Positions 26,033 through 32,922 of a DNA stretch of 64,000 nt are shown here, in pieces (within the stretch, counting starts at the first letter, position 1; the number at the start of each line of letters is the position of its first letter). This DNA comes from Shimia sp022448905 (GTDB lineage Bacteria; Pseudomonadota; Alphaproteobacteria; Rhodobacterales; Rhodobacteraceae): NCBI RefSeq assembly GCF_047126315.1, contig NZ_CP138953.1, positions 3,286,001-3,350,000 of the forward strand. Reading direction: 5' to 3'. The position numbers and the translations under genes are program-made. The notes beneath the pieces are model-generated. The model did not search any database, was not told the origin of the DNA, and saw nothing but the letters and a program-made list of their open reading frames with translations.

Positions 26033-26340
26033 GACTGCGGCGCAAGATTGCCTATGGCGTCTTGACCCTGTTGCTGGCCGCCTGTGTGTGGCCAGCCTAT
26101 CTGGTGTGGTGGGCCCAAAGCACGGCAGAGGCAAGTGGCTGCAAGTTTGGCATGGCCATGCACACCGATGGCTGCTGGGTGGACGGCGAAAACATCGCCA
26201 CACAACTGAATGCCGCCTATGCCAATGCCGGTTTTTTGCTGCTGAGCATGCCAGTGGGCTTTGTGATTGTGCTCACGCTTTTGGTGATGATCGGCCAAGA
26301 CCTGCGGCGCAAAACCACAGGCTCTGAGGAGGAGGCGTGA
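26029..26340 (+). CDS. Small two-helix membrane protein of unknown function
   Basis: A 103-residue protein starting with GTG that overlaps the hisA stop by four bases, so it is translated with hisA. A basic N-terminus (MRLRRK) precedes a first helix (GVLTLLLAACVWPAYLVWW); a polar loop with two Cys (GCKFGMAMHTDGCWVDG) follows, then a second helix (FLLLSMPVGFVIVLTLLVMI) and a basic/acidic tail. By the positive-inside rule both ends are cytoplasmic and the two-Cys loop is periplasmic. I do not recognise a family. Confidence 0.8.
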   Translation: MRLRRKIAYGVLTLLLAACVWPAYLVWWAQSTAEASGCKFGMAMHTDGCWVDGENIATQLNAAYANAGFLLLSMPVGFVIVLTLLVMIGQDLRRKTTGSEEEA

Positions 26341-26409
26341 CCTTCTGACGCCTTGGCGTTTCCAGTTGTGGCTCCCAAGTTGAGTGTGCGAACAACTCAG
26401 GAGACGCAG

Positions 26410-26877
26410 ATGTCCGTTTCATTCTTTGATGTCACCGCCACCCCGCTTCCGGAAAGCAGCGACCTGCACGCGCGCATAGGTGCAGAGGACTTTCTGGACT
26501 GCTATTGCATCGACAGCGATATGCCTCCGCGCCAGGCTGCCGAGATTGTCACCAATTTCCCCGGCTGGGCGCAGATGTTGGCCAACTTGCGGACCATCCT
26601 GGTCAAGCCTTTTGGTCTGCGCACCGAAGCCCCTGAAGGAAAAGACTGCGTGGGCATCTTTCCGGTGGAGAGTGAGAGCGACACCGAAGTGATTGCCGGC
26701 TTTGATGACAGCCACCTGAACTTCCGCGTGTCGGTTTTGTCTGAAGGCGGCAAGGTGTTTGTCGCCACCTGGGTGCACCGCAACAACCTGTTTGGGCGGA
26801 TGTATCTGGCGACAATCATGCCATTTCACATTTTGATTGCCCGGGATGCGCTGGTGCGGGTGGCACGGGCAGCCTGA
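26410..26877 (+). CDS. DUF2867 domain protein
   Basis: A 155-residue soluble protein. The middle block (FPGWAQMLANLRTILVKPFGL) and the ending FGRMYLATIMPFHILIARDAL are typical of DUF2867 proteins, which lie in the polyketide-cyclase/START-like group. AGGAG six bases ahead marks the ATG at 26410. It sits between hisA and hisF in the same direction, with no obvious connection to histidine synthesis. Confidence 0.82.
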   Translation: MSVSFFDVTATPLPESSDLHARIGAEDFLDCYCIDSDMPPRQAAEIVTNFPGWAQMLANLRTILVKPFGLRTEAPEGKDCVGIFPVESESDTEVIAGFDDSHLNFRVSVLSEGGKVFVATWVHRNNLFGRMYLATIMPFHILIARDALVRVARAA

Positions 26878-26961
26878 CCCCAGCTTGATCGGATTGTCTC
26901 AGATTGCACGTTGCGCCCTGTCACGCTAAGGAGAGGCGCAACGCTTTGAGAAAGCTCCGAT

Positions 26962-27759
26962 ATGCTGAAGACCCGTATCATTCCCTGTCTGGATGTCGCT
27001 GATGGCCGTGTGGTCAAAGGTGTGAATTTTGTTGGCCTGCGTGATGCCGGTGACCCGGTGGAAGCCGCGCGCGCCTATGACGCGGCTGGCGCCGACGAAA
27101 TCTGTTTTCTGGACATCCATGCGACCCACGACAATCGCGGCGTGATGATTGATATGGTGCAGCGCTGTGCGGAGCAGTGTTTTGTGCCGCTCACCGTGGG
27201 CGGCGGTGTGCGCACCGTGGCCGATGTGCGGCGTCTGTTGCTTGCAGGGGCGGACAAGGTGAGCTTCAACTCTGCGGCGGTGGCCAATCCGGATGTGATT
27301 GCCGAGGCTTCCGCGCAATTTGGCAGCCAGTGCATTGTCTGTGCAATTGACGCCAAAACCATTGGACATGACGAAAACGGTGAGCCTAACAAATGGGGCA
27401 TCTTCACCCATGGCGGGCGCAAAGCCGCCTTGGACAAAGACGGCAATCCCATTGATGCGGTGGAATTTGCCAAGCTGGTGGTGGCCAAAGGCGCAGGGGA
27501 AATCCTGCTGACCTCAATGGACCGCGACGGCACCAAGGCGGGCTTTAACCTGCCCCTGACCAAAGCGATCAGCGACGCGGTGAACGTGCCGGTGATTGCT
27601 TCCGGCGGCGTAGGCAACCTGGATCACCTTGTCGAAGGGGTCACCAAAGGCGGTGCCAGCGCGGTCCTGGCGGCGTCGATCTTCCACTTTGGCGAATTCA
27701 CCGTGCAGGAAGCCAAGCAATATATGCACGACGCCGGTATTCCGATGAGGCTGACATGA
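26962..27759 (+). CDS. hisF: Imidazole glycerol phosphate synthase, cyclase subunit
   Basis: A 265-residue (beta/alpha)8 cyclase that works with HisH to make IGP and AICAR. The catalytic Asp residues lie in CLDVADGRVVKGVNF and LTSMDRDGTKAGFN, and a phosphate-binding loop in TVGGGVRTVADV. The protein is slightly longer than the usual 253-258, from a small insertion around HDENGEPNKWGIFTHGGRKA. Its stop overlaps the hisE start (ATGA). Confidence 0.97.
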   Translation: MLKTRIIPCLDVADGRVVKGVNFVGLRDAGDPVEAARAYDAAGADEICFLDIHATHDNRGVMIDMVQRCAEQCFVPLTVGGGVRTVADVRRLLLAGADKVSFNSAAVANPDVIAEASAQFGSQCIVCAIDAKTIGHDENGEPNKWGIFTHGGRKAALDKDGNPIDAVEFAKLVVAKGAGEILLTSMDRDGTKAGFNLPLTKAISDAVNVPVIASGGVGNLDHLVEGVTKGGASAVLAASIFHFGEFTVQEAKQYMHDAGIPMRLT

Positions 27760-28073
27760 GTGTTCTAAACGATCTGGCCGCAACCATTGCCGAGCGCGCC
27801 AAAGCGGACCCAGAAAGCAGCTGGACAGCGAAGCTTCTGGCCAAAGGGCCTGAGAAATGCGCCGAAAAGTTCGGCGAGGAAGCCATTGAAGCGGTGATTG
27901 AAGCCGTGAAAGGTGACCAAGAGAAGCTGACCTATGAGGCGGCGGACGTGCTTTATCACCTACTGGTGATGCTGGAAGCGCGGGATGTGGCGCTGGACGA
28001 TGTGCTGGCGGAGCTGGCACGGCGTCAGGGCATCAGCGGCGTGGCCGAGAAAGCTGCGCGCCCCAAAGGTTAA
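27756..28073 (+). CDS. hisE: Phosphoribosyl-ATP pyrophosphatase
   Basis: A 105-residue all-alpha MazG-type pyrophosphatase catalysing step 2 of histidine synthesis. The metal-binding acidic residues are in KFGEEAIEAVIEAVKGD and YEAADVLYHLLVMLEARD. It starts inside the hisF stop (ATGA), so the two are translationally coupled. HisI (the cyclohydrolase partner) is not fused to it here. Confidence 0.96.
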   Translation: MSVLNDLAATIAERAKADPESSWTAKLLAKGPEKCAEKFGEEAIEAVIEAVKGDQEKLTYEAADVLYHLLVMLEARDVALDDVLAELARRQGISGVAEKAARPKG

Positions 28074-28139
28074 GCAAACGCTTGGGCATTTGCGCGGTCA
28101 CGATTATAGTCGCGCAAAAACCCAAGGGGCAGCGAGCAG

Positions 28140-28676
28140 ATGATAGCAAAATTGCGGGTGGGACTGGCGCTTTTGGCGGCAGTGGTTTTGGTGGCGTGTG
28201 GCGCACCTCAAAAACAGGCGCCAGCCGATGTGGCGGGGCTGACCCAAGCGCTGATCTCCCTTGATCCGGTTGTGGACCCTGCCGAAGCGGCACGGGCGGC
28301 GGAGATTGCTTACACCTACTCGCTGGTCTTGCGGCAGGACTACAACGTCACCGACGGCGCGCTGATGCACAACGCCAAGGTCAATCAGGGCCTGCGCCCA
28401 CGTGGGCTGTGCTGGCACTGGGCCGATGATCTACAAACCCGCCTGCGTCTGGAAGGGTTTCAGACGCTGGACATGCACCGCGCCATTGCCAACCACGACA
28501 CCATCCTGATCGAGCATAGCACCGTTGTGATGAGCGCCAGGGGTGGCAAGATGCGCGAGGGCATCGTCTTGGACCCCTGGCGCTTTGGCGGCTATTTGTT
28601 CTGGTCGCCGGTACTGGAAGACAGCCGATACAACTGGGAAGAGCGCCACGTCGTGCAGGCAGGCCGGAAACAGTAA
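28140..28676 (+). CDS. Lipoprotein with possible transglutaminase-like Cys-His-Asp triad
   Basis: A 178-residue protein with a lipoprotein signal peptide (lipobox LVAC, Cys20), so probably membrane-anchored in the periplasm. The C-terminal half has the order expected for a transglutaminase-like cysteine peptidase fold: GLCWHWADDLQTRLRLEGF (Cys91), IEHSTVVMSA (His126), then GIVLDPWRFGGYLFW (Asp145). In that fold the Cys starts a helix and His and Asp lie on following strands, which fits the spacing here. This is my reading of motifs; no family name is recognised with certainty, and activity is not shown. It follows hisE by 66 bases. Confidence 0.75.
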   Translation: MIAKLRVGLALLAAVVLVACGAPQKQAPADVAGLTQALISLDPVVDPAEAARAAEIAYTYSLVLRQDYNVTDGALMHNAKVNQGLRPRGLCWHWADDLQTRLRLEGFQTLDMHRAIANHDTILIEHSTVVMSARGGKMREGIVLDPWRFGGYLFWSPVLEDSRYNWEERHVVQAGRKQ

Positions 28677-28785
28677 AAATGCCTGCATTTCTTAACGAAA
28701 TAGCGACACGCGGCGACGGGATTTCAGGTAAATTTAACACTTTGAACTGCATGTCATCATACAAGTTAACCAGACCAAACATGTC

Positions 28786-30519
28786 ATGACCAGCAAACCG
28801 CCACATGGGGTTCTTGCCCGGCTACAGGATTACTTCTGGCCAATGCAGGAACAGGACCACAGTTTTGAGGAAACTCGCGCAAAGCTTTTGTGTGGGTTCT
28901 CTGGCATTATCGGGTCGGTGGCGGCACTGCACAATGCGCACATCCTGAGCTCGGACACGCAGTTCTCCACCTCGGTCACCATCGCCTCCATGGTCTGTGT
29001 GCTGGCCTATTTCCTTGTTCCGCTGATCTGGCATCGCACCAAAAGCAAAGTTCTTGCAACGATCGCGTTTGTTGGCCTGTATCTGTTCCACACCAATATT
29101 CAGATGATCTATGATACGCAGTACCAATGGCGGCAGGAGATCTTCCTGATTGGTCCGCCCGTGTTAGCGCTGCTGTTGGTTGGCAAACGGGCGGCCTGGG
29201 TTGCAACGGGAGTAGTCAGCATAAACCTGATCCTCGCGGCGCTTTGGCAAGACCACTTGCCGTTTGGCTCAATGGTTGTGGTGGCGGCTGTGGCGGTGAC
29301 GCTGATGACCGGCCTGACCCTGTTTCACAACGAGATTGAGCGCAAAGAACTGCACCTGATTGAGCTGCGAGATGAAGCTCAACGCGCAGATCGAGAGAAG
29401 AGCGAGTTTTTGGCCAAGATGAGCCATGAAATTCGCACGCCACTCAATGGGTTATCCGGTATTCTTCAGCTGTTGGACGAGACTGATCTCACCGAAGATC
29501 AAAAGTCTCTGGTCGCCACAGGACGCAGCTCAGGCCGCAGCCTGATGACGCTGATCAATGATGTATTGGATTACTCCAAAATTGCGGCGCATGGCATCAG
29601 CATCGAGAGCATTCCGTTCTCCACCCGCGAATTTTTGACCGCGATTTCCGCAGGACAATCTGGCGCGGCCAAGGCCAAAGACCTGTCGTTAAGCATCGAG
29701 ATTGCCGCCGATGTACCCGCCTGGATCTCTGGCGACCCGACACGGCTCAATCAGGTGGTTACCAACCTTGTCGGCAATGCGATCAAGTTTTCTCAGGATG
29801 GGGCCGTCACGCTGGAGATGTCCGTACGGGACAGCCTGCTCTATGTCGCTGTGCGCGACGAGGGCATTGGCCTCACACAGGAGGCGCAAGCGAGGGTGTT
29901 CAACAAGTTTGAACAGGCCAGTTCCGCGACCAACCGGCGTTATGGCGGCACAGGTTTGGGCCTATCGATCTCCAAAGAGCTTGTGGAGCTCATGGAAGGC
30001 GAAATTGGCGTGGAGAGCGCGCCGTTCAAAGGCAGCACCTTCTGGTTCACTGTCCCGCTGGTGCCAGCCGACGCCCCCGAGACCAGCAAGCCACAGATGG
30101 CCACGGCTGCGCCTGAGAGCTTTGACGGCGTTGAGGTGTTGGTTGTGGAAGACAACCGCACCAATCAGATGATTGTGCGCCGCTTTCTGGAGAGCATGGG
30201 CGTGGTGGTCGATATGGTGGACGATGGCCGCCCTGCCCTGCAACGCTGTGCCGCCAAACGCTATGATCTGATCCTGATGGACATCCAGTTGCTGGATATG
30301 GACGGCATGGAGGCCACCGAAATCCTGCGGGCGCATCCCGGGCCCAACCAACAGACACCCATCGTGGCGCTCTCCGCCAATATTCTGCCGGAGCAGACCA
30401 ACGCCTACCTAAAAGCCGGTATGAACGCCTGTCTGGGCAAACCCTTCCGCAAAGACGAGTTGTCCAAGATCATGGGCGAATTGGTGAAAGCGCCGAAAGC
30501 GGACAAACCTGCTGCCTAG
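28786..30519 (+). CDS. Hybrid sensor histidine kinase with receiver domain
   Basis: A 577-residue inner-membrane kinase. Residues about 35-180 hold five or six hydrophobic helices with no extracytoplasmic sensor domain. Then come HisKA (MSHEIRTPLNGLSGILQLL, His214), HATPase_c (NQVVTNLVGNAIKF as the N box; GTGLGLSISKELVELMEG as the G2 box), and a C-terminal receiver (VLVVEDNRTNQMIV, phospho-acceptor Asp499 in LILMDIQ, Lys in GKPF). The phosphate would pass from His214 to Asp499, then to an unseen Hpt or output protein. No output domain or partner regulator lies beside it. Its stop shares a CTAG with the convergent gene. Confidence 0.94.
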   Translation: MTSKPPHGVLARLQDYFWPMQEQDHSFEETRAKLLCGFSGIIGSVAALHNAHILSSDTQFSTSVTIASMVCVLAYFLVPLIWHRTKSKVLATIAFVGLYLFHTNIQMIYDTQYQWRQEIFLIGPPVLALLLVGKRAAWVATGVVSINLILAALWQDHLPFGSMVVVAAVAVTLMTGLTLFHNEIERKELHLIELRDEAQRADREKSEFLAKMSHEIRTPLNGLSGILQLLDETDLTEDQKSLVATGRSSGRSLMTLINDVLDYSKIAAHGISIESIPFSTREFLTAISAGQSGAAKAKDLSLSIEIAADVPAWISGDPTRLNQVVTNLVGNAIKFSQDGAVTLEMSVRDSLLYVAVRDEGIGLTQEAQARVFNKFEQASSATNRRYGGTGLGLSISKELVELMEGEIGVESAPFKGSTFWFTVPLVPADAPETSKPQMATAAPESFDGVEVLVVEDNRTNQMIVRRFLESMGVVVDMVDDGRPALQRCAAKRYDLILMDIQLLDMDGMEATEILRAHPGPNQQTPIVALSANILPEQTNAYLKAGMNACLGKPFRKDELSKIMGELVKAPKADKPAA

Positions 30520-30983
30520 AGCTTGGACGAGATCACGCCGGTGTTGAAACCGCCCATGCGCAGCTCGCCAAACAGACGCTGATACTCGATCTTGGGACAG
30601 CGGTTCATCACCACATCCACACCCTTCGCCTCCGCCACCGCCGCTGCCTCGGAATGTTCCACGCCAATCTGCATCCAGATGGTTTGCAGGGCGGGAAACT
30701 GCGCCAGCGCCTCATCCACAATCGGTGGCACCGCCTCGGATCGGCGGAAGATATCGACCATATCCACCGGTTCCTCAATGGCGCTCAGGCTGGGCATCAC
30801 CGTGGCGCCAAACAGCTCTTTGCCGGCATGGCCGGGGTTGACCGGAATGACGGTGTAGCCCTTAAGCGACAGGTACCGCGCCACATAATAGCTGGGCCGC
30901 ACCGGGTTCATCGACACGCCCACCACGGCAATGGTGTTGGTGCGCTTGAGGATGTCGCGCAGGAAAACGTCGGTGTCAGTCAT
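30516..30983 (-). CDS. CoA-binding (YccU-like) protein
   Basis: A 155-residue Rossmann-fold protein of the CoA_binding_2/YccU group. Visible features are the nucleotide-binding start NTIAVVGVSMNPVRPSYYVARYL, the block GYTVIPVNPGHAGKELFGATV, and the ending VVMNRCPKIEYQRLFGEL. It resembles the CoA-binding domain of succinyl-CoA synthetase but stands alone. Function unknown; cytoplasmic. Confidence 0.9.
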   Translation of the reverse strand: MTDTDVFLRDILKRTNTIAVVGVSMNPVRPSYYVARYLSLKGYTVIPVNPGHAGKELFGATVMPSLSAIEEPVDMVDIFRRSEAVPPIVDEALAQFPALQTIWMQIGVEHSEAAAVAEAKGVDVVMNRCPKIEYQRLFGELRMGGFNTGVISSKL

Positions 30984-31044
30984 GGTTGGCCCCGGTCAGC
31001 AAGTGGTGGCCGCACCCTAGCGCAGCCCGCAGGGAACAACAGGC

Positions 31045-31077
31045 AAAAAAAAGCGCCCAAGAGGGAATCTTGGGCGC
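31045..31077 (-). terminator. Strong Rho-independent terminator
   Basis: On the minus strand GCGCCCAAGA, loop TTCCC, TCTTGGGCGC is followed by eight T residues. A perfect 10-bp stem. It ends either the zinc-ribbon gene transcript or the candidate small RNA. Confidence 0.93.
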
Positions 31078-31136
31078 AGGTTCGGAACGAGGGACAGTGA
31101 AGGGAAACACGGAAGCTCCGTAAACCGTGTCTCTTG
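31045..31136 (-). ncRNA. Candidate small RNA with promoter-like and terminator sequences
   Basis: A non-coding gap holds, on the minus strand, a promoter-like pair (TTGTCA at 31165-31170 and TACGTA at 31143-31148, 16-base spacer), then about 90 bases including a small ACGGAGCTTCCGT hairpin and pyrimidine-rich single strands (TTTCCCTTCACTGTCCCTC), ending in a strong terminator. Length and layout suit a Hfq-type small RNA. The alternative is the 3' untranslated end of the zinc-ribbon gene, whose stop is only 150 bases upstream. Confidence 0.4.
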
Positions 31137-31223
31137 TATCACTACGTATGTTCGCAGAATTGGATGACAAGAGCGTGCGAGATTCTCATGAACAAGTGGT
31201 TAACGGATTGGGCAGAATTCCGC

Positions 31224-31583
31224 TCAATCGAAAATATCCTCAATCACGTCAAACACATCCTCAAACAAATCCTTGGCCCATTTGCCGCGTTTCTTCTTGG
31301 GTTTTTTCTTCTTTTCGTAGGGTGCGTCGTGCCAAGTTTTCTTGGAATGCGCCGTGCGTTTGTCCGATTTATGCGCCGGTTTGCCTTTGGACTTTGGCGT
31401 GCGGATCGGATGGGAAAAATGCGCCGGCTCCCTGCCCCGCGCCGGCACAGGCATTTGTTTAAGATTGTGCAGAGGCGCGCCGCAGCTGCTGCAGGCAAGC
31501 TCGTGGCGGGTGTCCCCAGCGAGCACAAGCGCGGCCCGCGCGCCGCAGTAACAACAGGTGGCGATTTTGGAGGGATGGGGCAC
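31224..31583 (-). CDS. Zinc-ribbon protein with basic linker and acidic C-terminal helix
   Basis: A 119-residue protein I do not recognise by family. Residues 9-36 form a zinc ribbon (Cys10/Cys13 and Cys31/Cys34, each followed by Gly). Residues about 45-100 are strongly basic and low in hydrophobics (many Lys, Arg, His; KKKKPKKKRGK), and the last 18 residues form an acidic amphipathic helix (WAKDLFEDVFDVIEDIFD). This suggests nucleic-acid binding through the basic part and a protein contact through the acidic helix; function unknown. Confidence 0.8.
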   Translation of the reverse strand: MPHPSKIATCCYCGARAALVLAGDTRHELACSSCGAPLHNLKQMPVPARGREPAHFSHPIRTPKSKGKPAHKSDKRTAHSKKTWHDAPYEKKKKPKKKRGKWAKDLFEDVFDVIEDIFD

Positions 31584-31629
31584 CGCGCGCTCCTCTGAGT
31601 GATGGTCTGCCTATTCCATCTAGGCATCC

Positions 31630-31677
31630 GGAGGCGCGGATGGGAGCCTCCGGCGGGGATATTTGTAGAAGGAGAAG
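31630..31677 (+). repeat. Dispersed hairpin repeat, copy B
   Basis: A GGAGGC/GCCTCC hairpin followed by GGCGGGGATATTTGTAG and AAGGAGAAG. Same layout and tail as the copies at 23252, 41496 and 60601, with the tail more diverged. It lies between the zinc-ribbon gene and the methyltransferase gene. Confidence 0.65.
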
Positions 31678-31691
31678 AATTTGGAGGTGCT

Positions 31692-32471
31692 TTAGCGTGG
31701 CAAGGTGGCGTAGAGCGCCACGGCCGCGGCATTGGACACGTTGAGAGAGCCAAAGGCCCCTGCGAAGTTGATCTTCACCAATTGATCCACCGTCTCTTTG
31801 GTTTTCTGCCGCAAACCCGGTCCCTCAGCCCCCAGAACCAACGCGATGGGAGCATCGTGGCGGCCTGCCAGCGCGGTTTCGATGGTCTCCTCGGCCTCGC
31901 CATCCATGCCCAACACGATGTAGCCCATGGCTTGCAGCTCGGTGATCGTGTCCGCCAGATTGCGCAAGCGCAGATAGGGTTGGCGTTCCAGCGCCCCGCT
32001 GGCGGTTTTGGCCAAAGCGCCGGTTTCCGGTGCAGAGTTGTGGCGGGTGCCAATCACCGCCAGGGCGCCAAACACTTCGGCGGAGCGCAGGATGGCGCCG
32101 ACGTTGTGCGGATCGGTCACGCGATCTAGCAGGATGAGCCGCTGCGGACGGTCGTCATCGGCAATGGCCACATCCGAGAGCTTGCCCCAATTGAGCGGCT
32201 TCACCTCCAGCGCAGCGCCCTGGTGTACAGATTGAGGATCGAGCGGCGCGTTGAACTTGCGCGGGTCTACCACCTCCGGCGTCATACCCGACTCAGCGAT
32301 GGCCTCTGCCAACTTATCCGCGGCATTTTTGGTCACGATGAGTCGCAGTTTTTCACGTTTTGGATTCGCCAGAGCGTCGCGCACCGCGTGCAGGCCAAAC
32401 AACCAGACGGTTTCCGCCGCATCTTTGCGTTTCTGCTGCTCTTTCTGCACGACCCATTTGGGTTTTTTCAT
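31692..32471 (-). CDS. rlmB: RlmB/TrmH-family rRNA (guanosine-2'-O)-methyltransferase
   Basis: A 259-residue SPOUT-fold enzyme. A substrate-binding L30e-like N-terminal part (VWLFGLHAVRDALANPKREK) is followed by the catalytic domain: LILLDRVTDPHNVGAILRSAE (motif 1), ALVLGAEGPGLR (motif 2) and GSLNVSNAAAVALYATL (motif 3), the trefoil knot that binds AdoMet. This matches RlmB, which methylates G2251 of 23S rRNA, but other TrmH paralogues look similar. The ATG at 32471 (MKKPKWVVQK) is chosen; the frame extends upstream across the tRNA gene, which is not plausible. Confidence 0.93.
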   Translation of the reverse strand: MKKPKWVVQKEQQKRKDAAETVWLFGLHAVRDALANPKREKLRLIVTKNAADKLAEAIAESGMTPEVVDPRKFNAPLDPQSVHQGAALEVKPLNWGKLSDVAIADDDRPQRLILLDRVTDPHNVGAILRSAEVFGALAVIGTRHNSAPETGALAKTASGALERQPYLRLRNLADTITELQAMGYIVLGMDGEAEETIETALAGRHDAPIALVLGAEGPGLRQKTKETVDQLVKINFAGAFGSLNVSNAAAVALYATLPR

Positions 32472-32544
32472 CGCTCTGACACCTTCAAAATATAGAGGGT
32501 TCACCAATGCGGAAAAGAAGCGGGCTCTGCAAGGTATTTTCTGG

Positions 32545-32573
32545 TTGACGCCCCCAACAACTGCCAATAAATA
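32545..32573 (+). promoter_or_regulatory. Sigma-70-type promoter for tRNA-Tyr
   Basis: TTGACG (32545-32550) and TAAATA (32568-32573) are separated by exactly 17 bases, a near-consensus housekeeping promoter. The predicted start is about 30 bases before the tRNA. Confidence 0.75.
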
Positions 32574-32609
32574 CCCCCTCACACCGAGGCCAGCGGGCCT
32601 CAAGAAAGT

Positions 32610-32693
32610 GGGCGACAGGCCGCAAGGTGTGGCAGGGGACTGTAACTCCCTCGCGGAGACGCACGCTTGGTTCGATTCCAAGGTCGCCCACCA
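32610..32693 (+). tRNA. tRNA-Tyr (GTA anticodon)
   Basis: The 84-base gene includes an encoded CCA. Acceptor stem GGGCGAC (32610-32616) pairs with GTCGCCC (32683-32689); D-arm stem GCC/GGC; anticodon arm GGGGA-CTGTAAC-TCCCT with anticodon GTA; long class II variable arm with a GCG/CGC stem; T-arm CTTGG-TTCGATT-CCAAG; discriminator A690 and CCA. Oddities: positions 8 and 14 read A and C in my alignment instead of the near-universal U and A. In addition, the flanks AAGAAAGT (32602-32609) and ACTTTCTT (32693-32700) are complementary and extend the acceptor helix by 8 bp across an ACC bulge. Confidence 0.9.
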
Positions 32694-32922
32694 CTTTCTT
32701 CCCTTCCGATGTAGATATTTGGTGCCAGAGTGGTCGCCAGCCATGTGCTTGATATTGCGCCAAAACCACAGTTTTCCGGCCCAAACTCGGAGAAACACAC
32801 TGTTTCCACATGATTAAAGGTTAACGGCGATCCATTTGTTGAAAACAACCGCTTAACATGTAAGGACAAACCTGTGATTTCCACAAAATCATTGTCTTGT
32901 GCGTTAGGAGGACCATCGTTCC

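Noticed and set aside
32485..32884. Minus-strand frames across the tRNA region (for example with WATLESNQA or WNRTKRASPRGSYSPLPH)
   Set aside because: They are antisense to tRNA-Tyr. Such peptides recur in databases as spurious translations of tRNA genes.
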